Below, in pieces: positions 10,440 through 21,685 of a stretch of 64,000 nt of DNA. The first letter of the stretch is position 1; each line of letters opens with the position of its first letter. The notes beneath the pieces are model-generated. The model made no database searches. It was not told the DNA's origin and worked only from the letters and a program-made list of their open reading frames with translations. The position numbers and the translations under genes were made by a program. The DNA lies in NCBI GenBank assembly GCA_022385805.1, contig MU277728.1, forward strand, positions 1 through 64,000, in the 5' to 3' direction. Source of the DNA: Pilatotrama ljubarskyi. Its lineage: Eukaryota > Basidiomycota > Agaricomycetes > Polyporales > Polyporaceae.

Positions 10440-12023
10440 ATGGGCACCACCCAACTCCTGCGCGGCCTCACCCTCGCCGTCGTCCCGGACTGGGCCACGA
10501 CGCTCGGTCTCATCTTCGGCGGTTGCTGCAGGTCCGTCCGTCCCTAGCACTCTCTCTCTCTCTTCCACTGACCATGCGACCGCTCTCCCGGACGATAGCA
10601 ACGCGCTCACGCTCGAGCACCTCACCCGCACCCACCCCCGCTCGGGCTCGCTCATCACCTTTGCCCAGTTCGTCCTCATCTCCCTGCACGGCCTGCCCCG
10701 CTTCCTCTCCTTCCGCGCCTGGCGGCCCTGCCCCCGCATCGCCCTGCCCGTTCCCCGCCTGCGCCCGCGCACGACGCCCCTCGCGCCGTACCTCGCCCAG
10801 GTCGCGCTCTTCTACGCGCTCTCGCTCCTCAACAACGCCGCGTTCGCGTATAGCATCCCCATGCCCGTGCATATCATCTTCAGGAGCGGCGGGCTGGTCG
10901 TTAGCATGCTCATGGGCTGGCTCTTGGCCGGCAAGCGGTGAGTCGCTCCGTCTCTCTCTTTCGCGGTGGTGGTGCGTCGGTGCGCGACGCCGCCCTGACT
11001 ATGGGGCCCTATATACGAGGGGCCGCGAGTGTTGACTCGGCCTCTGTGCGCAGGTATAACACGACGCAGGTCCTCTCCGTCCTGCTCGTCACCGCAGGAG
11101 TCGTCCTCACGACGCTCTCCGCCTCCGCGCCCGGTCGCGCCCTCTCGGAGTCGCGTACGGATGCGCGCCGCGTGTCGCAGGAGCAGTGGCGCTACGCGAC
11201 GGGCATCGCGCTGCTCGCGCTCGCGCTCGTGCTCTCCGGCCTCCTCGGGATCGTGCAGGACTGGACGTACGCGCGGTACGTGCGCGCGCCTGCCGCAACA
11301 GCGCCCCGGCCGCCCGCGGTAGGGAACGGGACGGCGGACACGACGAACGGGCACGCGAGGACCGCTGTACCGGCACGGCCTGCCCACGCGAAGGCCGCCG
11401 CGACAACAGGGGAAGAGGCAGGACCGCGGCAGGACCGCGTCGAGCCGTGGCAGGAGAGCATGTTCTACCTCCACTTCCTCTCCCTCCCCATGTTCCTCTT
11501 CGTCCGGCACGACCTCGCCGCGCAGCTGCGCGCCCTCCGCGCCAGCCCGCCCTTGCACCTCCACGCGCGCCTCCCTCCCCACCTCCTCCTCCCCCCATCC
11601 GTCGCTCGCGCGCTCTCCTCCGTTTCCAGCGCGCTGACGCTCTACCCGCCATTCGGGCTCTCCCGGCCCCTCCTCTCCGCCCCAAACGGACTTTCAGGGC
11701 AGGACGCGGAGATCGACGTGCGCCTGCCCGTCTCGGCGGCGCACCTCGCGCTCGCGCTCACGGCGACGACCGCGCTCGTGTGCGCCGCGGGCGTGCACCG
11801 GCTCACGGGGCGCGGCGTGTCCGCGCTCGCGGTCACGCTCCTGCTCGTCGTGCGCAAGGCGGCGTCGCTCGTGCTGAGCGTCGTGCTCTTTCGCCCGGGC
11901 CGCGCCGCGGTCGCGAGCGGCGTGTGGGCGGGCGCGGCGATGGTGTTCGCGGGCACGGTGGGGTATGCGGTCGGGTCGAGGAGGGCGCCGGCCGGCGGCG
12001 GGGAGAAGGTCAAGAAGGATTGA
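10440..12023 (+). CDS. YEA4: UDP-N-acetylglucosamine-type transporter (SLC35B4/Yea4 family)
   Basis: Exons 10440-10531, 10599-10937 and 11054-12023 give 466 residues. Hydrophobic segments run through most of the protein. Family hallmarks are LGLIFGGCCSNALTLEHLT near the N-terminus, LLNNAAFAYSIPMPVHIIF and RSGGLVVSMLMGWLLAGKR, then YNTTQVLSVLLVTAGVVLTT. These match Golgi/ER UDP-GlcNAc/UDP-xylose transporters of the SLC35B4/Yea4 group, which supply nucleotide sugar for chitin and glycan synthesis. A Pro/Ala-rich luminal or cytosolic loop at about 220-265 is longer than usual. The C-terminus ends in basic residues (GGEKVKKD), resembling an ER-retrieval signal with lysines at -4/-3 off by one position. 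Substrate specificity cannot be read from sequence. Confidence 0.87.
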
Positions 12024-13232
12024 TTAGGCGAGAGCGTCGAGGTTCGGAGCTGGGCTGGGGGGCGAGATCTAGACGGTATGTATGTATTCAGGGTCATACA
12101 GCAGTAGGTGCACTATATACAAGGAACGGGACTGTTGTACAAGCATAGATAGAACGATAGCGACGAAGAGGGATGCAGAGCAGAATGAAAACTACGACGA
12201 AGCGATCTCGAGAAAGCAAGAGCGAGGCAAGAGCTAACTATTAGTACATCAGATATAACACGGAGAATTTGCGCACTACAGGGTGGAAGAGGATAGCTAT
12301 AGTTTCTGGACGGGCCAGCATGAAAGCTATGGAAGGAGCACGCGTGTGGTAGGGACGAGATAAATAAATGGGCGAGGCACGTAGTGCAGCGCGATCTGGA
12401 AACGATGCCGCTGGATAGCAGTCAGCACGAGATGCGCGCAGGTAGGGTGAAAGCACGCATCGCCAGGCGTCCTGGTGGTATATATGGGTGCCGACTTTCC
12501 AATGACGGCAGTCCACATACCCACATCTCCACCCGCGCACCTGTGGCCACATCCCCGCACGAATGCAGTGCCACGATGGTGGTAACCATGCAAGTCCAGG
12601 TCGTCCTGCACGGTCGTGCATGATGATGGGAAAGAAGTCGTGAAGGGTCGTAGAAGGAATTCGTGACGTCGGTGGCGGCCACCGCGATTGCTCCGCCTGA
12701 ACCTCCGCATCCAGCGGCGGTCGTGAAGGGTCCTAGGGCGCGCGCGCAGGGGTGACGTGCAGTGCAAGGCGCGCCCATTCATGGCCCCTCTTAGCCATTT
12801 GCATTGGGCGCCGAGCGTGCGCCCCAGCACTGAGATCTAAGAGACTACCAGACGAATGGGAGCATCGCCACGAACAGGCCGAGGGAGTCGCCTAGCGGGA
12901 CCGGTACGCCCTTGGGTTCCGGCATGGCCAACGAGAGCGCGAGAGGGAACAGCATCCATCTGTGCGAGTCGGTCCAGGCCGCCGTGTCGTGATACGCGAG
13001 CGAAGCGATGTGGGCATTATGGGATTTGGCACCGGCAGCGTTTTTTGGCATTGGGGGGCGGCACGCGTGCATAGCAATGGAAGAACAGCAAGATCATCGA
13101 ACCGAGCTCAAGCGCACAGAGAGACGAAGACGAAGAGGTAAGAGGCGATAAGGGTACGACATCAGATAAGAGGTAGGTAGGGAGCAGAAGGTTGGGCAGG
13201 AACGGGTAGGCTACGGCTGTATAGAGCGGCAC
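12024..13232. other. Convergent intergenic region
   Basis: The transporter (plus) and CBP80 (minus) genes converge here. A minus-strand open frame at 12845-13072 follows the CBP80 stop, but no splice signal links it convincingly. Nothing else recognisable. Confidence 0.45.
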
Positions 13233-16200
13233 TCACACCTCCTGGCCCGTGGCGATGTTCCACGTCTTCCGGAACAGTTCCACCGCAGGGTCCGGCTGGC
13301 TTGGAACCTTGGCGAATGCGACCGTGCCAATGGTGTTCATGTAGTTGCGGAGGTAGGGTGAGTACTACACGGAGGACGCGAGTCAGATCTCCGCAGACCC
13401 GGGGAACAAGAGGACGAAAAGCGCCCACCGTCCGGCCCCAGTGGCGGTACCAGCACCAGGTCTCCCAAGACTCCCAGTCGTCGTCTTCCCAGTTTGCGCG
13501 GTTGTGCCACGCATGCTCGGTGATGACTTCCCGCACCTTGTGGCTCGCCCCTTCGATGGCAAGATAGTCGACGAAGCCGTCGAGCGTCCGAGCGAGCGCG
13601 GACTTCTGCTCCCGAGTGAGGACGGTGAAAGCTTTGATGGCGGATGTGAGCTGAGGAGACTCTCCGGCAGGGATTACGTCTATGGACGGCGTAAGTAGGA
13701 GAACACCGTTCGTCGTGACTTAGTCAATACCTGGTCTCGCGTCCGTGTCCACCTCCATAGTCGCGCTTTCACCTGCGATAGCTTTTGCCGCCTTATCGTC
13801 CGCCTCTTTCCTGAGGACGGCTACCTTGCGTCTCTGCACCATCACACGACCGTTGGCTTTGTCCAAAGCCAACTTCAACAAGTCCCACTGGAAAGCGTTG
13901 AAAGTCGCCTTGTACTTGCCCTCGGTGACGAGGGTGCAGTGCGTGAACGTCCAGCCGACGACGTCCGTGGGGTCGACGATCTGGTACTGCATGAGCTTGT
14001 CGAATACGATGGAGATCATATGGCGACTGTTCTTCCAGAACTTCGCTACCGCGCTCATGATGTGCGTCCGAGCCTCCTTGTTCGCGTTGCCGCCAGAGGA
14101 AATTTGGCCGGCCGCGAGGTTGCGCAAGAGAGGGAGGTATCGCTCGATCGCATTCAGGAAGTGCGAGAACGAACGCGAGCCGATATGCAGGAGCGACTGC
14201 ACTGTGATGGAGCGCAGGACGGCATCGACGTCCGGGGCGGTCTCCATTAGACTGTTACGGAGCGTCTCGAGGTGTGCCATCACATCTTCGGGCTTTGCCC
14301 GCCCTCGCAGAAGCTCGAGAACGGACTGGGCAGGCTCATGGTATGGGTTCGCTGCGGTATATATATCAGCAAGACGCTCAATCCGGATAGGAAGAGACAC
14401 AGACTGGGTTCATCATACTCGTAGTCTGGCCCCGGGGCCTCGGCAGAGATGACCTGAGTTTCCGGTTCTCTCATCGCATCGGGGAGTATGCGCATAATAC
14501 GGTCGTGGTAGGAGAGGCGAATCTCGAACTCGACCGCCCGGCGCATGAATGAACGTTTGGGATGTTGAGAAACAAGGACCAGGTCGGGGATCCTGCATCC
14601 CAGCTAAATCAGGTGGTTCGGTTCACGACGGAGTAGATACCCTACCATTCCTTCCAAACCCACTGGAAGCCGAAGTTGCTCATATGGACCGCGAACCACT
14701 CCGCGAAACGGTGGGCGACCTCGACATCAAGACCGTCTGCAAGCAACGCATATAGCCGGCGAATGGATTTGCCAACAGCAGGACCGACGGTTTGCGGAGA
14801 AGACTTGCACAGCTCGGTTATCAGAGCGATGTAGTAGATGGCCTTGTACGTAGACTCCGGGAGCATGAAGGTAGCGCCGAGAATCGTCTGCGGACAGACG
14901 GTGAGTGATCCTGATACTCACATCGCATGTCGTTGCTCACCTCAAGGATCGTGCTCTCAAGTTGCCAGTCCTTTCCTTCCACGGGTGTCTCTGGCGGAGC
15001 ACCTGGGCGGGGCTTGAAGGTACCTGAGAGTGTCCACTTCGGGAATTCCAAAAGAAGGCGGGCGCAATCCTTGCGGTTCACTTCGAAAATGTCAATGATG
15101 TCGATGAGTGTAGAGCGGATGGCAAAGCCAATGGGTGTCGTAGGGTCTGGCGTGAGCTACATAGCGCATCAGTGAGAATTCGACTTGGGTTAAGAGAGAT
15201 ACTCACGTCGTTCTCAAAGAGGCGAACGTAGCACTGGGGCCACTCCTCCTTTTTAGGTTGCGCGTCTTCGCCTGATTCTGTGGTAAGCCCATCAAGCTCG
15301 ATGACCTCTGGGGGTACCAGAACGCCGGGCAAGTTGAATGGCTCCTCTGTCCACGGCGGGGAGGCCATGTATGGCTGGGGATAGCTGTCGGCGGTTTGCG
15401 AAAAATCAGAGCCATTGAGCGTTTGCAATGCTGCGAGCGCGCAATCCAGCCACTGTGGACAGCAGACTGGGTTAGAAAACGGCCATCAGAGGTGCGTATA
15501 TAGGTACCTCTTCGGCATGCTCCAGGATAGGAGTGTCGGTAAAGAGCTGAACCACAGGCTGGACCAATGTTTTCGCGTCTCTGGTAGAGTCGATGTAGGT
15601 TTGCAGCGCGTTGATGATATCTGACACGTCCAATGAAGGATCTTGCTTTATGGCAGGCCCCGCCTGAATAGAGTTCAGTATCTCATCGAGACAAGACCGG
15701 TGAGAAGACGAACAATCATGAGCCCCTCAGCAGCGCAAAGTCCGGCCTTGGCTGCTCGACCGTGAGACACGCCGAATTCGTCTAGGACGGCTGTGAAGGA
15801 CTTCAGGAGTTCGTACATAGATTGTACGGAAATCACTCGCGCAACCGTCAAGTGAGCGAAGAAGTGAACCTAGCATGGGAATAAGTATGATCCACGATAG
15901 CGTGAGGAGCCGAAACATACGCATAGCCGTGTCTCCCTCCACGCTTGCTTGTCCAAAAAGGCTTGGAAGCCCTTCCAGAAGTCTTCGAGAACTTGCCTGC
16001 CAATGGAGGGGCTCCCGGGGGCGGCATCAGGAGTGGGACGATCATGCAGGAGACGCAATAGCGCAGCATAGTAAGGGATCTTGTATGGCTGCTCGGTCAC
16101 ACTGCACTGGTATAAGCTAAGAGGATGGCAGAAGAAGGCGCAATACGCACCCTATCCGGAAGCCCTCTGCCACGGCAGGGACGTTAGCGGGCGTGTGCTC

Positions 16201-16468
16201 AAAGATCTGGTCAGCAAGGCGAGGCAACTCTTTCACCGGGTCCTGGGTTTGAGAGTGGAATTCGGATCTGTACTTCCAGACGAGCAAAGAGATGGACGTA
16301 CCACTTCGCCATAATGGATGATGTTCTTCCTCAGCTTCTGCTCTGGCGTTTCATACGTTTCACGTCGCTCGTGTTCATCTGCTCACATGGTCTCTGAACG
16401 TCGTCCACGCTCCACCATGATATGGGCGACTTACCTCGAGGATGCCGTCTGCGTCCGTGGTAGCTCAT
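13233..16468 (-). CDS. CBC1: Nuclear cap-binding protein large subunit CBP80
   Basis: Thirteen exons, in transcript order: 16468-16435, 16378-16302, 16242-16151, 16101-15921, 15869-15714, 15663-15508, 15452-15207, 15156-14941, 14887-14646, 14592-14405, 14351-13731, 13679-13429, 13364-13233. They total 863 codons plus stop with all phases matching. The N-terminus MSYHGRRRHPRDEHERRETY leads into a MIF4G-type region (EQKLRKNIIHYGEVDP). Diagnostic later blocks are SLLHIGSRSFSHFLNAIERY, FDKLMQYQIVDPTDVVGW and EHAWHNRANWEDDDWESWET. The partner is CBP20; together they bind the m7G cap of nascent RNA and guide splicing, export and decay. The fifth intron was placed at a gttcgt donor because the later gtcttg site breaks the frame. 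It shares a divergent promoter with the PPR gene. Confidence 0.93.
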
Positions 16469-16946
16469 TGTTGGGTGTTGAGTCGTGCGTTGGGAGACGT
16501 CGCACGAGCGGTGGTTGTAAGACAGGCGTTCTTGAGCAGGCAATAATGCTCCGCTAATCCGCTAGACCGCGATAAAAGACTGAAATTGCTGCTGGCCAGA
16601 GCGAGCCAGAGAACTGAGAGCAGGTCAACACTGAAGCGAACGTTCCGTTGGGTTTTGTGCGGATATGTCCAGTTTTGGACATGTTTCCAAAATTCAATGA
16701 ATTGACGCGTCTCGACGAGCCTGGCCTGGCAGTGACCACCGGAGGCGCCTGGCAGTCCGTCCACAACGTCGCCAAACGCGCCTTTGCTTCAGACCCACCC
16801 TCGAGTCCTGTCAATTCTCAGGAGGCGGTTTGCTTAGAGGTCCACGCCTCGCCTCAGAGCTTAGAGGCTGCCCTGGTAAGTATATACTTGCTGAGCAGAC
16901 GCGTACATCCGAAGGTGTTGACCACCTATGGCAGTATGCGAGACAC
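16469..16946. promoter_or_regulatory. Divergent promoter, CBP80 / PPR protein
   Basis: About 478 bp separates the CBP80 start (minus) from the preferred ATG of the PPR gene (plus), so the two mRNAs must start here. A strong splice donor GTAAGT at 16876-16881 suggests a leader intron for the PPR transcript. Confidence 0.55.
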
Positions 16947-19838
16947 ATGCCATGTAACTGGTCGACGAGGGCCAGCTCTATTCTGCACGGCGTCCAAGCC
17001 AAGTTCTTCTTTGGTCGACAAGCAAGGTGCTGCCCACGCTCGCAGTTGACCGCGCACGCGGGTCGCTGCACAAGCCCGAGCGGGGGACTTTCCCCTCAGC
17101 TACGCGGCTTTCGAGGTCTTGCCACTGCTGCTGCCGCTACCGTTCAGACCGACGGAGATCCTAAAAATGCTAGCTCCGTAGCCTCTTCTATCCGTTCCAC
17201 AACTGCACGACTATCCGCTGCTCAGGTCTCCCGTGCCGCCGCGCAGGCTGTCCGTCTCTCCATCCAAGACGGGAATTACGGAGATGCCCTGTACGTGGTC
17301 AACTCCGCGTGTCACTCTGTCCTGCAGGGCCCGCTCGATAGTGGGTCCAAGCAGTCCCAGCTTCAACCCATCGACTTTGGCTGTGCTGTCTCCCCCCGAC
17401 TCGCGGCGCACGCCTTCTTACATGGCCTCATACGCGGGGGCTACACTAGGAAGGCCGCGATCTATGCCAAACTCATGATGCGCTCCGGGATCCCAATCCA
17501 TACTCGGACGCTGGAGGCCACTATCTCCTCTCTCATCTCTCCAACCTCACCATTGCCCAAACTCGGTCCATTCGCCCGTTTTCTCCCTCAGAAGCCCTCG
17601 ATCGACAACCACACAGTCCTGCAGCTGCGACGTGGACGTGTAGCGGATAGTTCCGCCCGCGCAGCCCTCGAGCTATACCAAGCCGCACGCACCTTTGGCC
17701 AGCGGCGGACGGAGCGAATGCATCGGGTACTCATTGAGACCCTCATCATGCAAGGAGAGATTCTGGTCGCATCTCTTCTCTTTGTGCTCCTTCTCAAGGA
17801 TTTTGAGGTCCGATGGAAGGCCACTGTGTCTAATGAAGACCCTGGGGGCCCGAACTACATCACTCACGAAACCTTACGTGTGCCTCTGCCTTCCCGTGCT
17901 ACTCTCGCGGATGCCCCGTTCCCCGACCCGAGGATCATGCACAAGATTCTCAAAGCCGTCAACTCGACTCGCGATCCAGGCACAGATTCTGCGGCCTCTC
18001 AGTCCTTGCAGACTTTGGCCATCTTTGCGATGCTCTTGGACACTGGTCAAATCGGTCATTCCCGCGTCTCTGGCCTCATCGCAGCAATGTACAACTGTCC
18101 GAAGACCCGAGCGCATGTATGGATTCTTCGAGACGGCAAGGTCGTCCGAGTCCCGGCATACGAGTACATCCACGGAGTGCTCAAGCGCCTCGTCGACTCC
18201 TTGTCCCAGGAGGGCGCTTCCCGCCCTGCGCCGCTCCTATCCAGGAGATCATACAATGCGCTGCTCACCTATGCGCTGCGACATCGCCTCTCCCCTAAGA
18301 TGGCTTCCACAGTGCTCCAGCACATGTGCGTCGTCCGCGATCCGCCTTTGTCGCCAGACGTGGTCACATACAACATTTTGTTGCGCTCCGCCACTTTGCT
18401 GCGCCAAGTGTCTCTCAGTCGAGAGGCACTCGCAACGCTCCGTCTCGGGCGCTTTGGTCTCCAGGCTCAAGCTGTGGCAGAGCGGCGACCACCTGTCGAG
18501 GAATCCGCACCTGTCGCCGGAAACGCAAGGCCGCAGCTCCACCCTGTCGCAAGCCATTCCGAGCACCGCGTAGGGTCACGCAACGAGGATTCTCGCGAGC
18601 AAGACGGTTCGCTGGCCCCAGAGGACGAGGATGAAATCGGTACCGCACTACGACGGCTCGAGGAGGAAAAGTTGTCCTTGCCCGACCCCGGCCTCGCACC
18701 TCATCTCAGAATCAAGCGGGATAACTACACGCTCACCAGCTCCGTAAGCCACTTGACAGCGATAGGAAAACCGGGCGTCGTTGCGGCCAAGCTGTTCCGG
18801 ATGCTCCCCGAACTCACCATCATCGACCACCCCGCAACGGGCACTCTACACCCTCTTTCGTTGCCATTCACCGATCGAGTTCAGGCCATGAAACGGGCGG
18901 TGGCTCGCGGACCATACATCTATGCGACTTTCATCAATGCGCTCGCGAAGGCGGGCGAGGTCGGACTTGCCGAACGCGTGTTCATCCTCGCACAGCACGC
19001 CGAGCGCGCCAGCCACATACCTGATTTCGCCCCGGGCATCTCGCCATGGCGTCTGACGGTGCACGCATACACGGCGATGATGCAGGCCTACGCTCGTATC
19101 GCCCATTTGAAGGTCCCTCCCTCCAAGCTGCGTGACCGGTACGCTGGCACGATGCTCTTGCAGCAGCGTATAGATTGGAAGCCCAGGACGCGGCTCCGCC
19201 ATGTCAGCCACGGTTACGCTCAGTTCGTGCATATGCTCAACGAGTATGAGAAGAGGCGCCGCACTTTGACCAAGCCTCAGCGGAGTAGGCGAAACGCACT
19301 CCTGCTCTATCGCTCCATGATGTCTGGGGGCCGCTCCCTATTCGACAGCCTCATCCACAACTCCCGGGTCAAGCCCCTTCGCACACCGTATCAGGGATCG
19401 CCCCAGTTGGGATACCAGGTGAAGCCGGACGCACGGTTCTTCAATTCCGCCCTGAAGCTTTTCGGACCTCGCCCGGAGCGAATGAGCAGACGCCGCCGCC
19501 AACCCGCCTATTGGCATCGACGGCTACGCGTGTCGATGAGGGAGTATGAGCGGACAGGAAGGCCGTCGCCGCAGTGGTCGCCGATGCTGGACAAGATTTT
19601 GAGGGCGATGGTCGCGACAGGCTTCGACGTCCCGCTCGCATACCGTCATCTGCTGGTTGGGAAATGGGACTCTGCGTCGGTTACCGCGGTGTACCCGCGG
19701 AGACGCTTGTTACGGCGGCCGTATGCGTACCCCCCGACGCCGAAGAGGGCCCTCAAGGTGCAAGCGGTACCCGTCTTCAAGACGAGAGGTTTACCAGTTT
19801 GGCGCACTACGCTCAAGCGCAAGAGGAGAGGCATGTGA
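16947..19838 (+). CDS. PPR-like mitochondrial protein
   Basis: A single exon of 963 codons from the first in-frame ATG at 16947. The open frame extends upstream to about 16830 without an ATG. The N-terminus is rich in Arg, Ser and Ala and has no acidic residues for over 50 positions, as in a mitochondrial targeting sequence. PPR-like helical hairpins are visible as SPDVVTYNILLRSATLLRQV, YIYATFINALAKAGEVGLAE and LTVHAYTAMMQAYARI, among degenerate ones. The C-terminal third is very basic. Such fungal proteins bind mitochondrial transcripts and act in their stability or translation. The target RNA is unknown. It is intronless and its 3' end faces mitochondrial IF3 with a gap of 195 bp. Confidence 0.78.
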   Translation: MPCNWSTRASSILHGVQAKFFFGRQARCCPRSQLTAHAGRCTSPSGGLSPQLRGFRGLATAAAATVQTDGDPKNASSVASSIRSTTARLSAAQVSRAAAQAVRLSIQDGNYGDALYVVNSACHSVLQGPLDSGSKQSQLQPIDFGCAVSPRLAAHAFLHGLIRGGYTRKAAIYAKLMMRSGIPIHTRTLEATISSLISPTSPLPKLGPFARFLPQKPSIDNHTVLQLRRGRVADSSARAALELYQAARTFGQRRTERMHRVLIETLIMQGEILVASLLFVLLLKDFEVRWKATVSNEDPGGPNYITHETLRVPLPSRATLADAPFPDPRIMHKILKAVNSTRDPGTDSAASQSLQTLAIFAMLLDTGQIGHSRVSGLIAAMYNCPKTRAHVWILRDGKVVRVPAYEYIHGVLKRLVDSLSQEGASRPAPLLSRRSYNALLTYALRHRLSPKMASTVLQHMCVVRDPPLSPDVVTYNILLRSATLLRQVSLSREALATLRLGRFGLQAQAVAERRPPVEESAPVAGNARPQLHPVASHSEHRVGSRNEDSREQDGSLAPEDEDEIGTALRRLEEEKLSLPDPGLAPHLRIKRDNYTLTSSVSHLTAIGKPGVVAAKLFRMLPELTIIDHPATGTLHPLSLPFTDRVQAMKRAVARGPYIYATFINALAKAGEVGLAERVFILAQHAERASHIPDFAPGISPWRLTVHAYTAMMQAYARIAHLKVPPSKLRDRYAGTMLLQQRIDWKPRTRLRHVSHGYAQFVHMLNEYEKRRRTLTKPQRSRRNALLLYRSMMSGGRSLFDSLIHNSRVKPLRTPYQGSPQLGYQVKPDARFFNSALKLFGPRPERMSRRRRQPAYWHRRLRVSMREYERTGRPSPQWSPMLDKILRAMVATGFDVPLAYRHLLVGKWDSASVTAVYPRRRLLRRPYAYPPTPKRALKVQAVPVFKTRGLPVWRTTLKRKRRGM

Positions 19839-20033
19839 AAGGGGGCTGCACAGACTGTATCATAAGTAGGCGCATGTAATCTCATCGACGGGCAGACGGA
19901 GACAAAAGTACGGGTAATACAGTATGACGTTGCGGTTTAGCCAGTTGCGCTTGATCTCTCAGCTGCAGGCGAGCGATGTGCGCGCCTACTCCTGGGATTA
20001 TGCAGAGTGGTATGTATACTGTCTCTACAGTGA

Positions 20034-21148
20034 TTATGCTGGCGATGCGCCTTCTAGATGGGCAACGATGATAGCCTTCCGGACGTCCCGCGGCTTCCAC
20101 TCCCTCCCTACCTCAGCCAGTTTCTGCAATGTCCGTTCGACTCGCTCCTGCACGACAACCGGCTCTACCGCTTTGGCAGCGCTCGCATCGACATGTCCAT
20201 TCTTTTCCTTCTTCGGTGGTGGGGGCAAGACGAAGATAGCTTCGACGCGTTCGCCGCTTCGTAGGGCAGATTCGACGGCCCTCAGTCCCTCCCAGGAATC
20301 GTTGTCGCTGTACGTCCATCGCAACTCCACTGTTCTCTTCGGCCGAATGGACTCGAGGAAAATCGCGACGGCTTGCTTCTGTACGGTGCGCTCCTTGCGC
20401 TCCTTTGCAACATCAGCCACGAAGGACAGCACTTCCTGTATCAGCTTCTCCTGCTCCGCTGGACTCGGCAGCTTCTGGCCTTTTTTGGGTGCGATGACGA
20501 GGTTGACGCGGTTGCCCTCCTCAAGTTCCGCGAGGACCTTTCTAAGCTTGAACTGCATGTCCCCGGAGGCTACGCCCCATGTAAGTTGCACCTCTTTCTC
20601 CTCCGGCGGCCTTTTATTCGCCTGTATGAGCTTCTTCGCCTTCTCCCTGTCGTACAGCAGCTTCTTGTCAAAGATCCTGACGACAGGCTCTGGCTTATCT
20701 GTCACCAGCTCTAGAAACTGCTGCTTGCGGTCGATGCGGGACAAGATCTGGCGGAGAGGCGCGGGGGGTTCGAGCGCGCCTGTCTTCGGGTCCGCGAGGC
20801 GGACAACGGAGTACTTGATCTCCTCGTTGCGAGGCTTTCGGAGCTCCTTGACGGATTTGCCCTCCTTCGGCGGTTGTGAAGTACGGAGTTGCTGATCTGG
20901 CAGGGCGCGAGTGGACTTCGACGAGGCCGGTGCGGACGACGCAACGGACGTGTGTGGTGGGAGGTCACGACTGCCCACGGACAGCGCGCGAACTGGATGA
21001 GGTCGAGAGGAGATATGAGACCATCTAGGCACGTGCTTGCCTACAGTGCAGGTACAGCTATAGTATGTGAATAGGCAGGCTTTCCTTGATGATGCATGAC
21101 ATACCGCGCGACGCGAGACGCTACGCCCATGCACGCTCCAATATTCAT
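20034..21148 (-). CDS. AIM23: Mitochondrial translation initiation factor IF-3
   Basis: Exons 21148-21105 and 21057-20034 give 355 residues starting MNIGACMGVASRVAR. An alternative in-frame ATG lies at 21130. The first ~90 residues look like a mitochondrial presequence plus linker. The IF3 N-domain begins at RNEEIKYSVVRLADPKTGAL (about 100) and continues through VRIFDKKLLYDREKAKKL. The C-domain follows with KEVQLTWGVASGDMQFKLRK and EEGNRVNLVIAPKKGQ. The C-terminal extension past ~270 is typical of fungal Aim23 proteins. IF3 keeps mitoribosomal subunits apart and checks start-codon pairing. The 47-bp intron near the start was inferred because the long frame otherwise lacks an ATG. The acceptor at ctatag, not the later ctgtag, keeps the frame. 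Confidence 0.88.
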
Positions 21149-21685
21149 CTTCCTCCGGTATAGCGCAAGACGGCAATCTTCGTGGTGCTACCGTCTCAGA
21201 TGTGTGCGGCCAGTTGATGCATTCTAAGAGGCCGACAGATCGTAGTGGGAGAATGTGAAGGAACAGGCGCGGGCAAAGCTGCTGTATGGGTGCCCGTGTA
21301 TGGGCGCTTCAGACATCTTGCCTGATTGAAGATAGTACAGGCTCGTACAGATACTGTACCAACTGTCAGATTCTGCAACTACAGCAACAGCTATATGCAC
21401 GATGTCGCATACGCGATTTGAGAGTTCATACCCCGGAAGCAAAGGGGTGGGACAATTGGGCCGGTCAACTGTGGTTGTCAAGCGCGCACTGCACATGTGA
21501 GTCTGCTCGGGCTTAAGTAGTTAGGCCGCGTCCTCGGGTTGGCGACTTGGCTTGTTAGCCGCTTGTATACAACATATGCAACATACACGAGACAGGGGAA
21601 ACTGAATCATATTGTCGAGAGAAGCACATAGCACCAGCGATGGACAGGTACCATTACAGCCCGTGCGCTGACAGAGAACGTTGAC
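21149..21685. other. Intergenic region, IF3 promoter and monooxygenase 3' flank
   Basis: About 540 bp between the IF3 start and the stop of the FAD monooxygenase, both on the minus strand. No gene or repeat recognised. Confidence 0.45.

Noticed and set aside
12845..13072. Possible extra C-terminal exon of CBP80
   Set aside because: The CBP80 model already ends with an in-frame stop after WNIATGQEV, as in relatives, and no good splice pair links the two.
15698..15713. Later splice donor (gtcttg) for CBP80 exon 5
   Set aside because: It would leave phase 1 before an exon that must start in phase 0; the upstream gttcgt donor gives the family-like join GLMIAGPAIKQ.
17695..18573. 292-codon plus-strand open frame
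   Set aside because: Overlaps the PPR gene in another frame; the PPR frame is longer and has helical-repeat motifs.
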